6,093 bases of DNA from Anaerolineaceae bacterium UBA2260 (GCA_002347485.1 DDXM01000014.1:16352-22444), one strand, 5' to 3'. Numbered from the stretch's first letter, positions 1 through 5,939 are shown. The notes: generated by a model from the sequence alone, not told the origin. Numbers and translations: made by a program.

Positions 1-444
1 ACCCCCGCCACCGACACCGAGTTATTCCTGGGCAAGGTGCTATCCGCATTCCTGCCGGCGGTGCTCATTACCTGGGGCGGGTTCGCTGCCTACACGGTAG
101 TGGTCAACGCTGCTGCTTTCCCGGTGATGGGGCGCGTCTGGTTCCCCCTGCCGAGCTGGTATCCGCTGATCTTCTGGGTGTCACCGGCCATCTCGCTGCT
201 GGGTATCGCGGTCACGGTGCTGATCTCGGCTCGAGTGCAGACCTTCATGGGCGCGTACCAGTCCAGCGGCTCGCTGGTATTGCTGGTGCTGGCGCTGCTC
301 GCCGGGCAGGCTACCGGGATCGTTTACCTGAGTGTGACAACCGGCTTGCTGATCGGGTTGGTTTTACTCGTTATAGATGGCGTGCTGATGTACTACGCTA
401 TCCGCACCTTCAATCGCGACGCGCTGCTGGCTTCAACCGGGTAG
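1..444 (+). CDS. ABC-2 type transporter permease, C-terminal part (5' end outside window)
   Basis: The reading frame is open from the first base and ends at a TAG at 442-444, so 147 C-terminal residues are visible and the start lies left of the window. The fragment begins with a TPATDTELFLGK stretch, the kind of 'P.T.TEL.LGK' segment that precedes a membrane helix in ABC-2 permeases. Four hydrophobic segments follow, at about residues 13-38, 52-75, 90-106 and 109-130, with a loop reading SARVQTFMGAYQSSG between the second and third; similar loops are typical of the family. Such permeases form the membrane channel of an ABC exporter together with a separate ATPase, which would be expected upstream. 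The substrate cannot be told from this part. A GTG at 37 is in frame but is internal, not a credible start. Family assignment is by recognition of motif and topology. Confidence 0.8.
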   Translation, partial: TPATDTELFLGKVLSAFLPAVLITWGGFAAYTVVVNAAAFPVMGRVWFPLPSWYPLIFWVSPAISLLGIAVTVLISARVQTFMGAYQSSGSLVLLVLALLAGQATGIVYLSVTTGLLIGLVLLVIDGVLMYYAIRTFNRDALLASTG

Positions 445-447
445 GCA

Positions 448-463
448 TGTTTCACGTGAAACA
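448..463. promoter_or_regulatory. parS: parS site (ParB/Spo0J binding palindrome)
   Basis: The 16 bases TGTTTCACGTGAAACA form a perfect palindrome identical to the classical Bacillus-type chromosomal parS sequence. One further flanking pair (A at 447, T at 464) extends the symmetry to 18 bp. It starts 4 nt after the permease stop codon and lies in an intergenic gap, upstream of the yhfC-like gene. In many bacteria ParB binds such sites, spreads as a CTP-dependent clamp and recruits SMC for origin segregation; parS sites cluster near oriC. The location about 3.5 kb from dnaN fits an origin-proximal position. Only one copy was seen in the window. The sequence match is direct; function is inferred from the known motif. 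Confidence 0.92.
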
Positions 464-506
464 TTTGTGGTCGGTTTTCCATTCATCCGGCGGCAGAAAA
501 ATCGGC

Positions 507-512
507 TATACT
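507..512 (+). promoter_or_regulatory. Candidate -10 box for the yhfC-like gene
   Basis: TATACT matches five of six bases of the TATAAT consensus and lies about 50 nt upstream of the start of the next gene. No good -35 element was found at 16-18 nt spacing (the best, TTCATC at 482-487, is weak and 19 nt away). The parS palindrome lies just upstream, so ParB bound there could affect this promoter. Weak call. Confidence 0.3.
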
Positions 513-560
513 AGGAAAAATAATCTCGCGCAGCAGTACCAGCCGCGCAATTTTTGAGAC

Positions 561-567
561 AAGGTGG
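561..567 (+). promoter_or_regulatory. Shine-Dalgarno-like AAGGTGG that bears on the start choice
   Basis: AAGGTGG differs from AAGGAGG at one base and lies 5 nt before a TTG at 573-575, in frame with the upstream GTG at 564-566, which it overlaps. The GTG has only a weak GAG (556-558) as ribosome site. The true start of the YhfC-like protein may therefore be TTG 573, giving 317 instead of 320 residues; the proteins differ by three N-terminal residues only. Confidence 0.45.
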
Positions 568-1526
568 ATACTTTGGCGGACAATATTCCTTTATTAATTT
601 CGTATGTTCTCTCGCTACTGGTCATGGTCGGGCTGCCGGTCTTCCTGGCGGTGTTTGTCACCCGTTACTTCAGGGTGTCCTGGTGGGTGGTGCTGGCGGG
701 TGTTTTGACCTTTCTCGCCTCGCAGGCTATTCATTACCCGGCGGTGCTGGGGATCAACGCGCTGTTCAACAGTGGCTCTATTCCCGTTCCGACTGGCAAT
801 TGGGTGCATGTGGTCAACGGAGTGATCGGTGGCCTGCTGGCGGGTATCGCCGAAGAAACTGCGCGCTGGGTGGGTTTCAAATTGCTCTACAAGAAGGCTG
901 AGCGCTACGGCAGCTCGTTCGCACTGGGCGTGGGACACGGCGGTATGGAAAGCATCCTGCTTGCCGTTCTGGGCACTGGTGCTACGCTCTTCACCGTGCT
1001 CGCTTACAACGCGGGCGGGCAGATCGCCAAGGGTATTTCTATTGAAGAAGTACAATACATGCTATACCAGATCGACATGTTCTGGACTACGCCCTGGTAC
1101 AACGGGTTGTTACCGGGGGTGGAGCGCATCATTGCGCTTTCCCTGCAGATCGTGCTTTCCACCATGGTGTGGCGCGCTGTGGTTGACCGCTCGTTCACCT
1201 GGTTCTTCCTGGCGCTGATCTATCACGCCGTGGTCGACGCGCTGGCGGTTTACCTTTCGGGCATTGGTTGGAGCTACTGGGCGGTTGAGGGCGTGCTCGC
1301 CGTCTTCCTCGCGCTGAACATCTACATGCTCTACCGCTTCTGGAGGGAGGAAGAGGAGATCGACGAGGAGATGGATATGTTGGAAGACGAAGACGAGGAT
1401 GAGGAAGAGGACTTCGATGAAGACGTAGAGGAATACGAGGGTGAAGAAAACGACGACTTCGACGAGGACGATTCCGACGATGAGGAAGATGACACTGAAG
1501 TTGGTCTCGAAGAGGACCCGCGCTGA
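564..1526 (+). CDS. YhfC-family intramembrane metalloprotease with polyacidic C-terminal tail
   Basis: A 320-residue membrane protein with about seven hydrophobic segments (roughly 9-33, 39-66, 82-96, 120-148, 186-204, 211-232, 236-259). The family signature is clear: an EExxR motif (E97, E98, R101 in AEETARW), a GHGGxES motif (H125, E129) and a later His in a membrane segment (H221 in LIYHAVVDA). These resemble the glutamate/histidine active-site motifs of YhfC and CPBP/CAAX-type membrane proteases, where they bind a metal ion in the membrane. The physiological substrate of YhfC proteins is not known to me. Residues 261-320 form a cytosol-type tail with 42 Asp/Glu among 60 residues, no cysteine, and basic residues only at its two ends (R261, R320); I do not know this as a standard part of the family. 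Start is GTG 564 or TTG 573 (see the ribosome-site entry). It stands alone between the parS gap and a convergent gene. Confidence 0.85.
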   Translation: MDTLADNIPLLISYVLSLLVMVGLPVFLAVFVTRYFRVSWWVVLAGVLTFLASQAIHYPAVLGINALFNSGSIPVPTGNWVHVVNGVIGGLLAGIAEETARWVGFKLLYKKAERYGSSFALGVGHGGMESILLAVLGTGATLFTVLAYNAGGQIAKGISIEEVQYMLYQIDMFWTTPWYNGLLPGVERIIALSLQIVLSTMVWRAVVDRSFTWFFLALIYHAVVDALAVYLSGIGWSYWAVEGVLAVFLALNIYMLYRFWREEEEIDEEMDMLEDEDEDEEEDFDEDVEEYEGEENDDFDEDDSDDEEDDTEVGLEEDPR

Positions 1527-1550
1527 ATTTGAAAGTATTCGAGTACCCAG

Positions 1551-1584
1551 GACCCGGTTGGCAACAGCCGGGTCTATTTATTTA
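1551..1584 (+). terminator. Hairpin terminator between convergent genes
   Basis: GACCCGG (1551-1557) pairs with CCGGGTC (1568-1574) around a 10-nt loop, followed on the plus strand by the T-rich TATTTATTT. It lies 24 nt after the stop codon of the YhfC-like gene and so serves as a likely Rho-independent terminator for it. The right arm ends at the first base of the reverse-strand stop codon (CTA at 1574-1576) of the convergent gene, so the T-rich part overlaps that gene's last codons. In the minus direction the stem is not followed by a T run. Confidence 0.6.
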
Positions 1585-3898
1585 CCAGGAAGGCGACTGC
1601 CCGTCCGATCTCGTCGTTCATGATCACGCGCATGGTATTCCCTGGGTAGGCGTCCTCGATGCGCAGCAGGCGCAGGCTGGAGTTGAACTCGGCGGCATCG
1701 GGCAGGAACTCAGTCAAATGATTGGGCGCTTGATCGAAGAACTCGCGTTTAAAGAGGGTGGCGGGGTTGCCCATCTGCAACGCCAGCGGGTAGATTTGTG
1801 ATTCCAGCAGGTCCTGGAAGAAGTGCGTGCCTAGCGAGGGTTCGGGCGGCAGCCCGCAATTTCCCCCCGCCAGTTCCACCAGCGCGCGCGCGTGATAGAT
1901 ATCGCCGTAGCCGATGGGAACGCCCAGGTCGGCGTTGGAGCTGCCCCACCTGCCGGGTCCGATGCAGATAAAGGACTCATCCTTGAGCATATGGTTTAAC
2001 CTGCCGACCAAGCGCGCCAGGGCAGAGCGTTGGGTGTGGGAATTGAGAGCGAAATAGGCTTCAGGTTGCACGTAGATGATCCAATCCACAGCGCCGATGC
2101 GTCCTTGAGGAACGATGAAATCAGTGGAAAAGAGGATCTTTTCTTTTGGCAGCGGTGAAGGGATCGTTTCAACTTCCGTCTGAACCAGTTGCCCCTGCGG
2201 ACGGCATTGCAGGATCGTGATGCAAAGCAGTGGTTTTCCGTTCGGGTCATCCCCGATCGAAGCGGTAAACTCGACATCAACCGGTGAATGGTAAGCCTGT
2301 TCGAGGGCTTTTAAGATCATTTTCATGCGCTCAGCGAAAGGCGTGCGCTGCAGCAGAACATCAAAGGTCACCACCAGTTTTTCTGGATCATCAATGATCA
2401 TCGAGCGTAGTGATTGGAAATAACCATCCTCTTCGACCTGGACGATGTAACGCAAGGGCGGGTAATCCGCCGCCAGAACATCGTGGATGGGCAGCGAGGT
2501 GAAAAGGTTGTGATCCAGGTCAATGAGGTCGACGTATTGCTGAGAATAGCGCCGTAGGGCTTTTGGGTCGTTGCTGGGACGCAGCAGGGGATGGCTGAGG
2601 GCGATCAGGCGCGGGTAATCGTTGCCCACACGGTCGACCGCGCGCGTTCCCAGTCCCCACACCAGGCGCACGAAACCGTCTTCAGCGCGGATCTGGGGCG
2701 CCCAGCGGAAGAGGTTGCGGCTGAAAGCCACACCGGCGGCGTGCGGCATGAGGAACCCATTGTACTGGTCACCCTCAACCACCTGGATCAGCAGCGCCAT
2801 GCGCTCATCGTAATCCTGCAGCCCTTTGCTGCGCCGGTAAAGCAGCGCATCTGGGTTAAGCACCGAGGCGTAAATACTGGCGATAGCGGTGGTTAATTGT
2901 TCCAGGTTCTGCGTCAGGTCACCCTGGTTGGGGCAAAACACGCTGTCGTACTTACCGGCGAACGAGGTGCCGAAGTTGTCTTCAAGCAGGCTGGATGAGC
3001 GCACAATTAGAGGTTGCTTGCCGATCTTAATGAGCAACGTCTGCAATTGATCGAGTATGTCGGGCGGAAAGGACCCTTTGAGAAAATCCTGCAGAATGGT
3101 GGGGTACTCTTCGCGCATTTCGGTTTCAGTCTTGTACTTCTGGTCATTCCAATTCAACAGGTTATTGATAGCCATGAAGGTGTAGAACTCGTTGGAACCG
3201 ATGTAAAAAGACTCGGGCATCGAAAGGCACGGCATCAGGCTGAGTTCGTAGGAGTTTTGCAGGATATGCTGTGCCAGGATCATTCCGGCGGATTTGCCGC
3301 CGATACGCCCGCCGCCGATCTTGTGCCGGCGGATCTCAGCCAGGTCCTCGATCGACAGCCATTCCTTAGCAATGTTAATGTAGCGCAATTGATCACTGAT
3401 GAGCGTGCGAATGAGCACGACCTTGGATTCCTCGAGCCGGGCGACATACCTGGCCCGCTCCTTCTCAGGCAGGTTTTCGATCGCCATGGCCTGTTCAAAC
3501 ACCAGGTCAAGCGGGGCGAGTTCGGGGTTAATGGCGAACAGCATTTCGTTGGAAGAAACCCCGCGCTCATTCAGCACATCCTTGATCAGCGTTTCCAGCA
3601 GCTCGAAGGGCAGGTGACGGCTGAAGAGGAGGTCGGTGAGATGCTCACGCAGGATGGTAAGGCGGGCTTCCCACAGGTCCGTGGTCTCTTCGCTGTAGGG
3701 GTTATCCAATCCTTCCAGGCGCTGCGATTGGATGGCATTATCCCGAACGCGACTTTCAAATGCCTTGGGTTCGATGATGTGGCGGCTGAACAGTTCCTCG
3801 CGCATGCGGGCGCGTATGCGGGCGGCAAGGATGGGATACTGCATCAAGGCGAGAGTGATATCGAGCAGTTTTTCGGAGGTGTTGGGTGAGAAATCCAT
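1574..3898 (-). CDS. PEP/pyruvate-binding ATP-grasp (PPDK N-terminal-like) protein without swivel and PEP-barrel domains
   Basis: A 774-residue protein. Residues about 195-570 resemble the N-terminal nucleotide-binding domain of PEP synthase and pyruvate phosphate dikinase: glycine-rich GGGRIGGKSAGM (195-206, K202), VRSSSLLED (299-307), FAGKYDS (313-319), a strand with AAGVAFSRN (387-395), GLGTRAVDR (415-423), then DVEF (541-544) and ILQCRP (562-567), which match the DIEW and ILQARP ends of that domain. The GGxxSHAAI-type phosphohistidine swivel and the TIM-barrel PEP domain of full enzymes are absent. The N-terminal 190 residues are helical-looking and unassigned. The C-terminal 170 residues carry IGPGRWGSSNADLGVP (646-661) and SLGTHFFQDL (688-697), motifs I recall from other stand-alone PEP/pyruvate-binding-domain proteins. 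It may be a phosphotransferase or sensor using ATP; the substrate is unknown and PEP synthesis by itself is unlikely. The ATG at 3898 has no Shine-Dalgarno sequence. It lies 80 nt downstream of dnaN in the same direction. Confidence 0.82.
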   Translation of the reverse strand: MDFSPNTSEKLLDITLALMQYPILAARIRARMREELFSRHIIEPKAFESRVRDNAIQSQRLEGLDNPYSEETTDLWEARLTILREHLTDLLFSRHLPFELLETLIKDVLNERGVSSNEMLFAINPELAPLDLVFEQAMAIENLPEKERARYVARLEESKVVLIRTLISDQLRYINIAKEWLSIEDLAEIRRHKIGGGRIGGKSAGMILAQHILQNSYELSLMPCLSMPESFYIGSNEFYTFMAINNLLNWNDQKYKTETEMREEYPTILQDFLKGSFPPDILDQLQTLLIKIGKQPLIVRSSSLLEDNFGTSFAGKYDSVFCPNQGDLTQNLEQLTTAIASIYASVLNPDALLYRRSKGLQDYDERMALLIQVVEGDQYNGFLMPHAAGVAFSRNLFRWAPQIRAEDGFVRLVWGLGTRAVDRVGNDYPRLIALSHPLLRPSNDPKALRRYSQQYVDLIDLDHNLFTSLPIHDVLAADYPPLRYIVQVEEDGYFQSLRSMIIDDPEKLVVTFDVLLQRTPFAERMKMILKALEQAYHSPVDVEFTASIGDDPNGKPLLCITILQCRPQGQLVQTEVETIPSPLPKEKILFSTDFIVPQGRIGAVDWIIYVQPEAYFALNSHTQRSALARLVGRLNHMLKDESFICIGPGRWGSSNADLGVPIGYGDIYHARALVELAGGNCGLPPEPSLGTHFFQDLLESQIYPLALQMGNPATLFKREFFDQAPNHLTEFLPDAAEFNSSLRLLRIEDAYPGNTMRVIMNDEIGRAVAFLVNK

Positions 3899-3903
3899 AA
3901 TTT

Positions 3904-3909
3904 ATTCTA
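3904..3909 (-). promoter_or_regulatory. Candidate -10 box directly before the ATP-grasp gene
   Basis: On the minus strand TAGAAT (five of six bases of TATAAT) ends 5 nt before the ATG at 3898. A TSS at the usual distance would coincide with the start codon, giving a leaderless mRNA; this agrees with the absence of a ribosome-binding site. A -35-like TTATCC lies 17 nt upstream and matches TTGACA poorly. Tentative. Confidence 0.3.
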
Positions 3910-3935
3910 GAAAAAATTACCTGATCGGATAAGAT

Positions 3936-3962
3936 TTCCCCTCTCCGGCGTAGAGAGGGGAA
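3936..3962. repeat. CCCCTCTC/GAGAGGGG palindrome between dnaN and the ATP-grasp gene
   Basis: TTCCCCTCTC (3936-3945) and GAGAGGGGAA (3953-3962) form a 10-bp perfect stem with a 7-nt loop (CGGCGTA). It lies 16 nt after the dnaN stop in the minus direction, so it could weaken or stop read-through from dnaN, but the downstream minus-strand sequence (AAATCTTATCC) is not a real T run. The same stem core recurs at 5908-5939, which suggests a dispersed intergenic palindromic repeat rather than a gene-specific terminator. Confidence 0.6.
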
Positions 3963-3978
3963 CAATGAGCGGGGTGGA

Positions 3979-5106
3979 TCAGCCGAGGTGCATGGGCATG
4001 ATAACGTGGACAAAGTCCTCGTCGCCCATCGGGCGGATCACCCCGGGGGAGTTATTGGCATTGGTCTCGAGCGCAACGTTGGGTGAACGCACGACATCCA
4101 AAACCTGCACCAGGAAGTGCACGTTGAAGGCGATTAGCAGGCCGCTGCCTTCAATGTTGGCTTCCACGGAGATATCACTCTTGCCGGTTTCCTCGGTGGT
4201 GGCGTTGATTTCCACTTTGCCGGGGCCTTCCTCTGCGGGCAGGATGTCAAGGCGCACAACGTTGTTGCCTTCGCGGGCGATGACCTCGGCTTGCTTGCAG
4301 GCTTTGAGGAAAGCCGGCGTTGAAATGATGGTTTTGGTCTTAGCGCTCTTGGGGATGATGGCTTTGTAATCAGGGAAGTTGCCATCGATCAACTGCGAAA
4401 CCAGTTCCGCGTCCTTCAAACGAAAGATGACCTGACCGCGTTGCGCAGGCACGATCATGTGCACGGACTTGTCGACGTCGCTGAAAATGCGCGCCAGTTC
4501 GTTCATCGCGCGCGCGGGAACGATGATTGATATATCCTGCGGGATGGGATTGGAGAGGGTTTCCTTACGCACGGAAATGCGGAAACCATCCGTCGCGGCG
4601 AGGGTGATCACATTTTCCACCACATCCATCTTGACGCCTTGCAGGACGGGGCGCGCTTCATCGGTGGAGGCGGCGAACGCCACCTGCTGGATCATTTCCT
4701 TGAAGTCCATCAGGTTAAGTTCGAAGCCTTCTTCGGGATCGATCACCGGCATGGGCGGGAAATCCTGCGCATCGATACCCTTGATATCGTGCACCGAGCT
4801 ATTGCACACCAGGTTGAGGGTTTGGGTGCGTTCCTCGAGGCTGAGATTGACATTGTCGGGCGGGAAGGTGCCCACCAGGTCGACGAAGGTGCGCGACGGC
4901 ACGGTGATGGAGCCTTCTTCAGCGATATGCGCGGGGATCCAACAGGTGATGCCCAGCTCCAGGTTGGTGGCGGAAAGGCGCAAGCGCCCTTCGTCCGTCG
5001 CCAACAGCACGTTTGCCAGCACCGGCAGGGTGCTGCGGGGAGATACGGCGCGGCTGACAATACTCAGACCGTGCGCGAGATGTTGTTGGGTGACGGTAAC
5101 TTTCAT
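3979..5106 (-). CDS. dnaN: DNA polymerase III subunit beta (sliding clamp)
   Basis: A 375-residue protein, close to the 366 residues of the E. coli beta clamp. It forms a ring-shaped homodimer around DNA, tethers DNA polymerase III and serves as docking site for many replication and repair proteins. Three tandem clamp domains are expected at about 1-120, 121-245 and 246-375. Recognisable landmarks are the N-terminal SRAVSPRSTLPVLANVLL and TNLELGI, the AATDGFRISV stretch (counterpart of E. coli VATDGHRLAV), GNFPDYKAIIPK (counterpart of PDYRRVLPK) and the C-terminal VIMPMHLG (E. coli VVMPMRL); the last three line the hydrophobic partner-binding cleft. The frame stays open 14 codons further up to 5148, but the start MKVTVTQ at 5106 matches the family and has an AAGAGGG ribosome site (5112-5118) 5 nt before it. 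Neither dnaA nor recF, frequent neighbours, adjoins it here: the upstream neighbour is a divergent GNAT gene. Confidence 0.97.
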   Translation of the reverse strand: MKVTVTQQHLAHGLSIVSRAVSPRSTLPVLANVLLATDEGRLRLSATNLELGITCWIPAHIAEEGSITVPSRTFVDLVGTFPPDNVNLSLEERTQTLNLVCNSSVHDIKGIDAQDFPPMPVIDPEEGFELNLMDFKEMIQQVAFAASTDEARPVLQGVKMDVVENVITLAATDGFRISVRKETLSNPIPQDISIIVPARAMNELARIFSDVDKSVHMIVPAQRGQVIFRLKDAELVSQLIDGNFPDYKAIIPKSAKTKTIISTPAFLKACKQAEVIAREGNNVVRLDILPAEEGPGKVEINATTEETGKSDISVEANIEGSGLLIAFNVHFLVQVLDVVRSPNVALETNANNSPGVIRPMGDEDFVHVIMPMHLG

Positions 5107-5111
5107 GAGCG

Positions 5112-5118
5112 CCCTCTT
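5112..5118 (-). promoter_or_regulatory. dnaN ribosome-binding site
   Basis: AAGAGGG on the minus strand, 5 nt before the ATG at 5106. This site decides for the 375-residue DnaN over the longer open frame, which would start within the promoter region. Confidence 0.65.
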
Positions 5119-5139
5119 TTCGCGTAATTTTGTAGTATG

Positions 5140-5168
5140 AGTATACAACGAGAAAGGTAAAAATTCCA
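5140..5168 (-). promoter_or_regulatory. Candidate dnaN promoter
   Basis: On the minus strand TATACT (5140-5145) matches five of six -10 bases; 17 nt upstream lies TGGAAT (5163-5168), a weak -35 with three matches to TTGACA. The predicted transcript would start near 5133, leaving a 5' leader of about 27 nt with the ribosome site in it. The longer open frame of dnaN would begin at this -10 box, another reason to reject that start. Confidence 0.45.
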
Positions 5169-5253
5169 GTAATCGCGGTCGCGCACCCGGGTACGAGTGT
5201 TGTACAATTTAATTAGTAACCTGATTTTCTGGATGGCTGGCAGGTTTCTACCT

Positions 5254-5259
5254 AAGGAG
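5254..5259 (+). promoter_or_regulatory. GNAT gene ribosome-binding site
   Basis: AAGGAG lies 5 nt before the ATG at 5265-5267. A GTG at 5259-5261 in the same frame overlaps this site and is therefore not the likely start. Confidence 0.75.
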
Positions 5260-5264
5260 TGAAA

Positions 5265-5843
5265 ATGGTAAAAAAGGCGATCCAGGTTAACTATTGGGAG
5301 TTTCACCCCCTCACCGCCGCGCGCTGGGATGATTTTGAGATCCTGTTCGGTCCCAACGGCGCCTGCGCCGGCTGCTGGTGCGCCTGGTTCCTGATGACGA
5401 ACCGCGAATATACTGAGGCGAAAAAAGAGGGGCACAAGGAACTGGTGCGAACGCTCGTTCACTCCGGAGTCGAGCCGGGAATCATTGCGTACGCAGACGG
5501 TGTTCCCGCCGGCTGGGTAGCGCTGGCGCCGCGCGAGCGTTACAAACGACTGGCGACCTCAAAACAACTGGGGGCGGTGGATGATAAACCAGTGTGGGTG
5601 ATCTCCTGCTTCTTCATCCACCGTGATTACCGCCGGCAGGGTCTGATGGAAAAACTTCTCGCTGCTGCGGTGCAGTACGCACGGGGATTGGGAGTGAAGA
5701 CGTTGGAGGCCTTCCCACTGGATGTGGAGGGTAAGATGAGTTCCATCCAGATGTACACCGGCAAGTCCTCAGTGTTCTACAAGCTGGGTTTCAACGAAGT
5801 CGCTCGGCGCAATTACCGGCCGATTCTGCGCCTGGAATTGTGA
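5265..5843 (+). CDS. GNAT-family N-acetyltransferase
   Basis: A 192-residue cytosolic protein of the acetyl-CoA dependent GNAT fold. The acetyl-CoA pyrophosphate-binding motif A is seen as VISCFFIHRDYRRQGLMEKLL (about residues 112-132), with the R/QxxGx(A/G)-like core RRQGLM at 123-128, preceded by the expected beta strand. FYKLGF about 40 residues later is the usual motif B-like end of the fold. The N-terminal half has a short cysteine cluster, C34, C37 and C39 in ACAGCWCAW, which I recall from a subgroup of GNAT proteins of similar length; its role is unknown. The acceptor substrate cannot be told. The ATG at 5265 with AAGGAG in front is preferred over the GTG two codons earlier. The gene is divergent from dnaN, sharing a 158-nt intergenic region, and has no co-directional neighbour in the window. 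Confidence 0.85.
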   Translation: MVKKAIQVNYWEFHPLTAARWDDFEILFGPNGACAGCWCAWFLMTNREYTEAKKEGHKELVRTLVHSGVEPGIIAYADGVPAGWVALAPRERYKRLATSKQLGAVDDKPVWVISCFFIHRDYRRQGLMEKLLAAAVQYARGLGVKTLEAFPLDVEGKMSSIQMYTGKSSVFYKLGFNEVARRNYRPILRLEL

Positions 5844-5896
5844 CGAAACGTGGGTAAGCCCCGGTAAATCACGGCAGTTCCGAGAGAGTTAAGCTG

Positions 5897-5939
5897 ACCT
5901 CACCCCAAACCCCTCTCCATCCACGGAAGGAGAGGGGTT
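5897..5939. repeat. Intergenic palindromic repeat with CCCCTCTCC/GGAGAGGGG stem
   Basis: A CCTCACCCC lead-in is followed by AACCCCTCTCC (5908-5918) and its exact complement GGAGAGGGGTT (5929-5939): an 11-bp stem with a 10-nt loop. No T run follows on the plus strand (GAAGACTCCC), so it is not a standard terminator for the GNAT gene 54 nt upstream, though it may still stop or stabilise its transcript. It shares the CCCCTCTC/GAGAGGGG core with the palindrome at 3936-3962. Elements with a CTCACCCC...CCCCTCTCC layout are, from memory, common in Chloroflexota genomes. Confidence 0.65.

Noticed and set aside
615..1055. Minus-strand open frame of 146 codons inside the YhfC-like gene
   Set aside because: Antisense shadow: the plus frame has the membrane segments and the EExxR/GHGGxE motifs.
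1331..1564. Minus-strand open frame coding a poly-serine protein
   Set aside because: It is only the complement of the polyacidic GAG/GAC/GAT tract (CTC/GTC/ATC and TCC/TCT/TCG in another frame); no ribosome site or independent signal.
3014..3889. Plus-strand open frame of 291 codons
   Set aside because: It lies wholly antisense to the ATP-grasp gene, whose conserved motifs are clear. Its product shows no recognised motif and it has no ribosome site; it is a codon-bias shadow.
3924..3932. TTATCC on the minus strand as a DnaA box
   Set aside because: The full 9-mer reads TTATCCGAT, with all three last bases off the TTATCCACA consensus, and no second box is near.
3936..3962. Standard Rho-independent terminator of dnaN
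   Set aside because: The stem is strong but the downstream minus-strand sequence lacks a T run, and the arm recurs at 5908-5939; listed as a repeat instead.
4457..5140. Plus-strand open frames opposite dnaN (227 and 162 codons)
   Set aside because: Both are antisense to the well-supported dnaN; their compositions follow from reverse-complemented clamp codons.
5107..5148. Fourteen-codon N-terminal extension of DnaN (start at 5148)
   Set aside because: The residues (MYTHTTKLREKRAL) are not found at the start of beta clamps, overlap the likely -10 box, and the ATG at 5106 has a ribosome site.
5103..5462. Minus-strand open frame of 119 codons over the GNAT start and the divergent promoter
   Set aside because: It covers the dnaN promoter and the GNAT N-terminus antisense, and ends at the dnaN start; no family resemblance.
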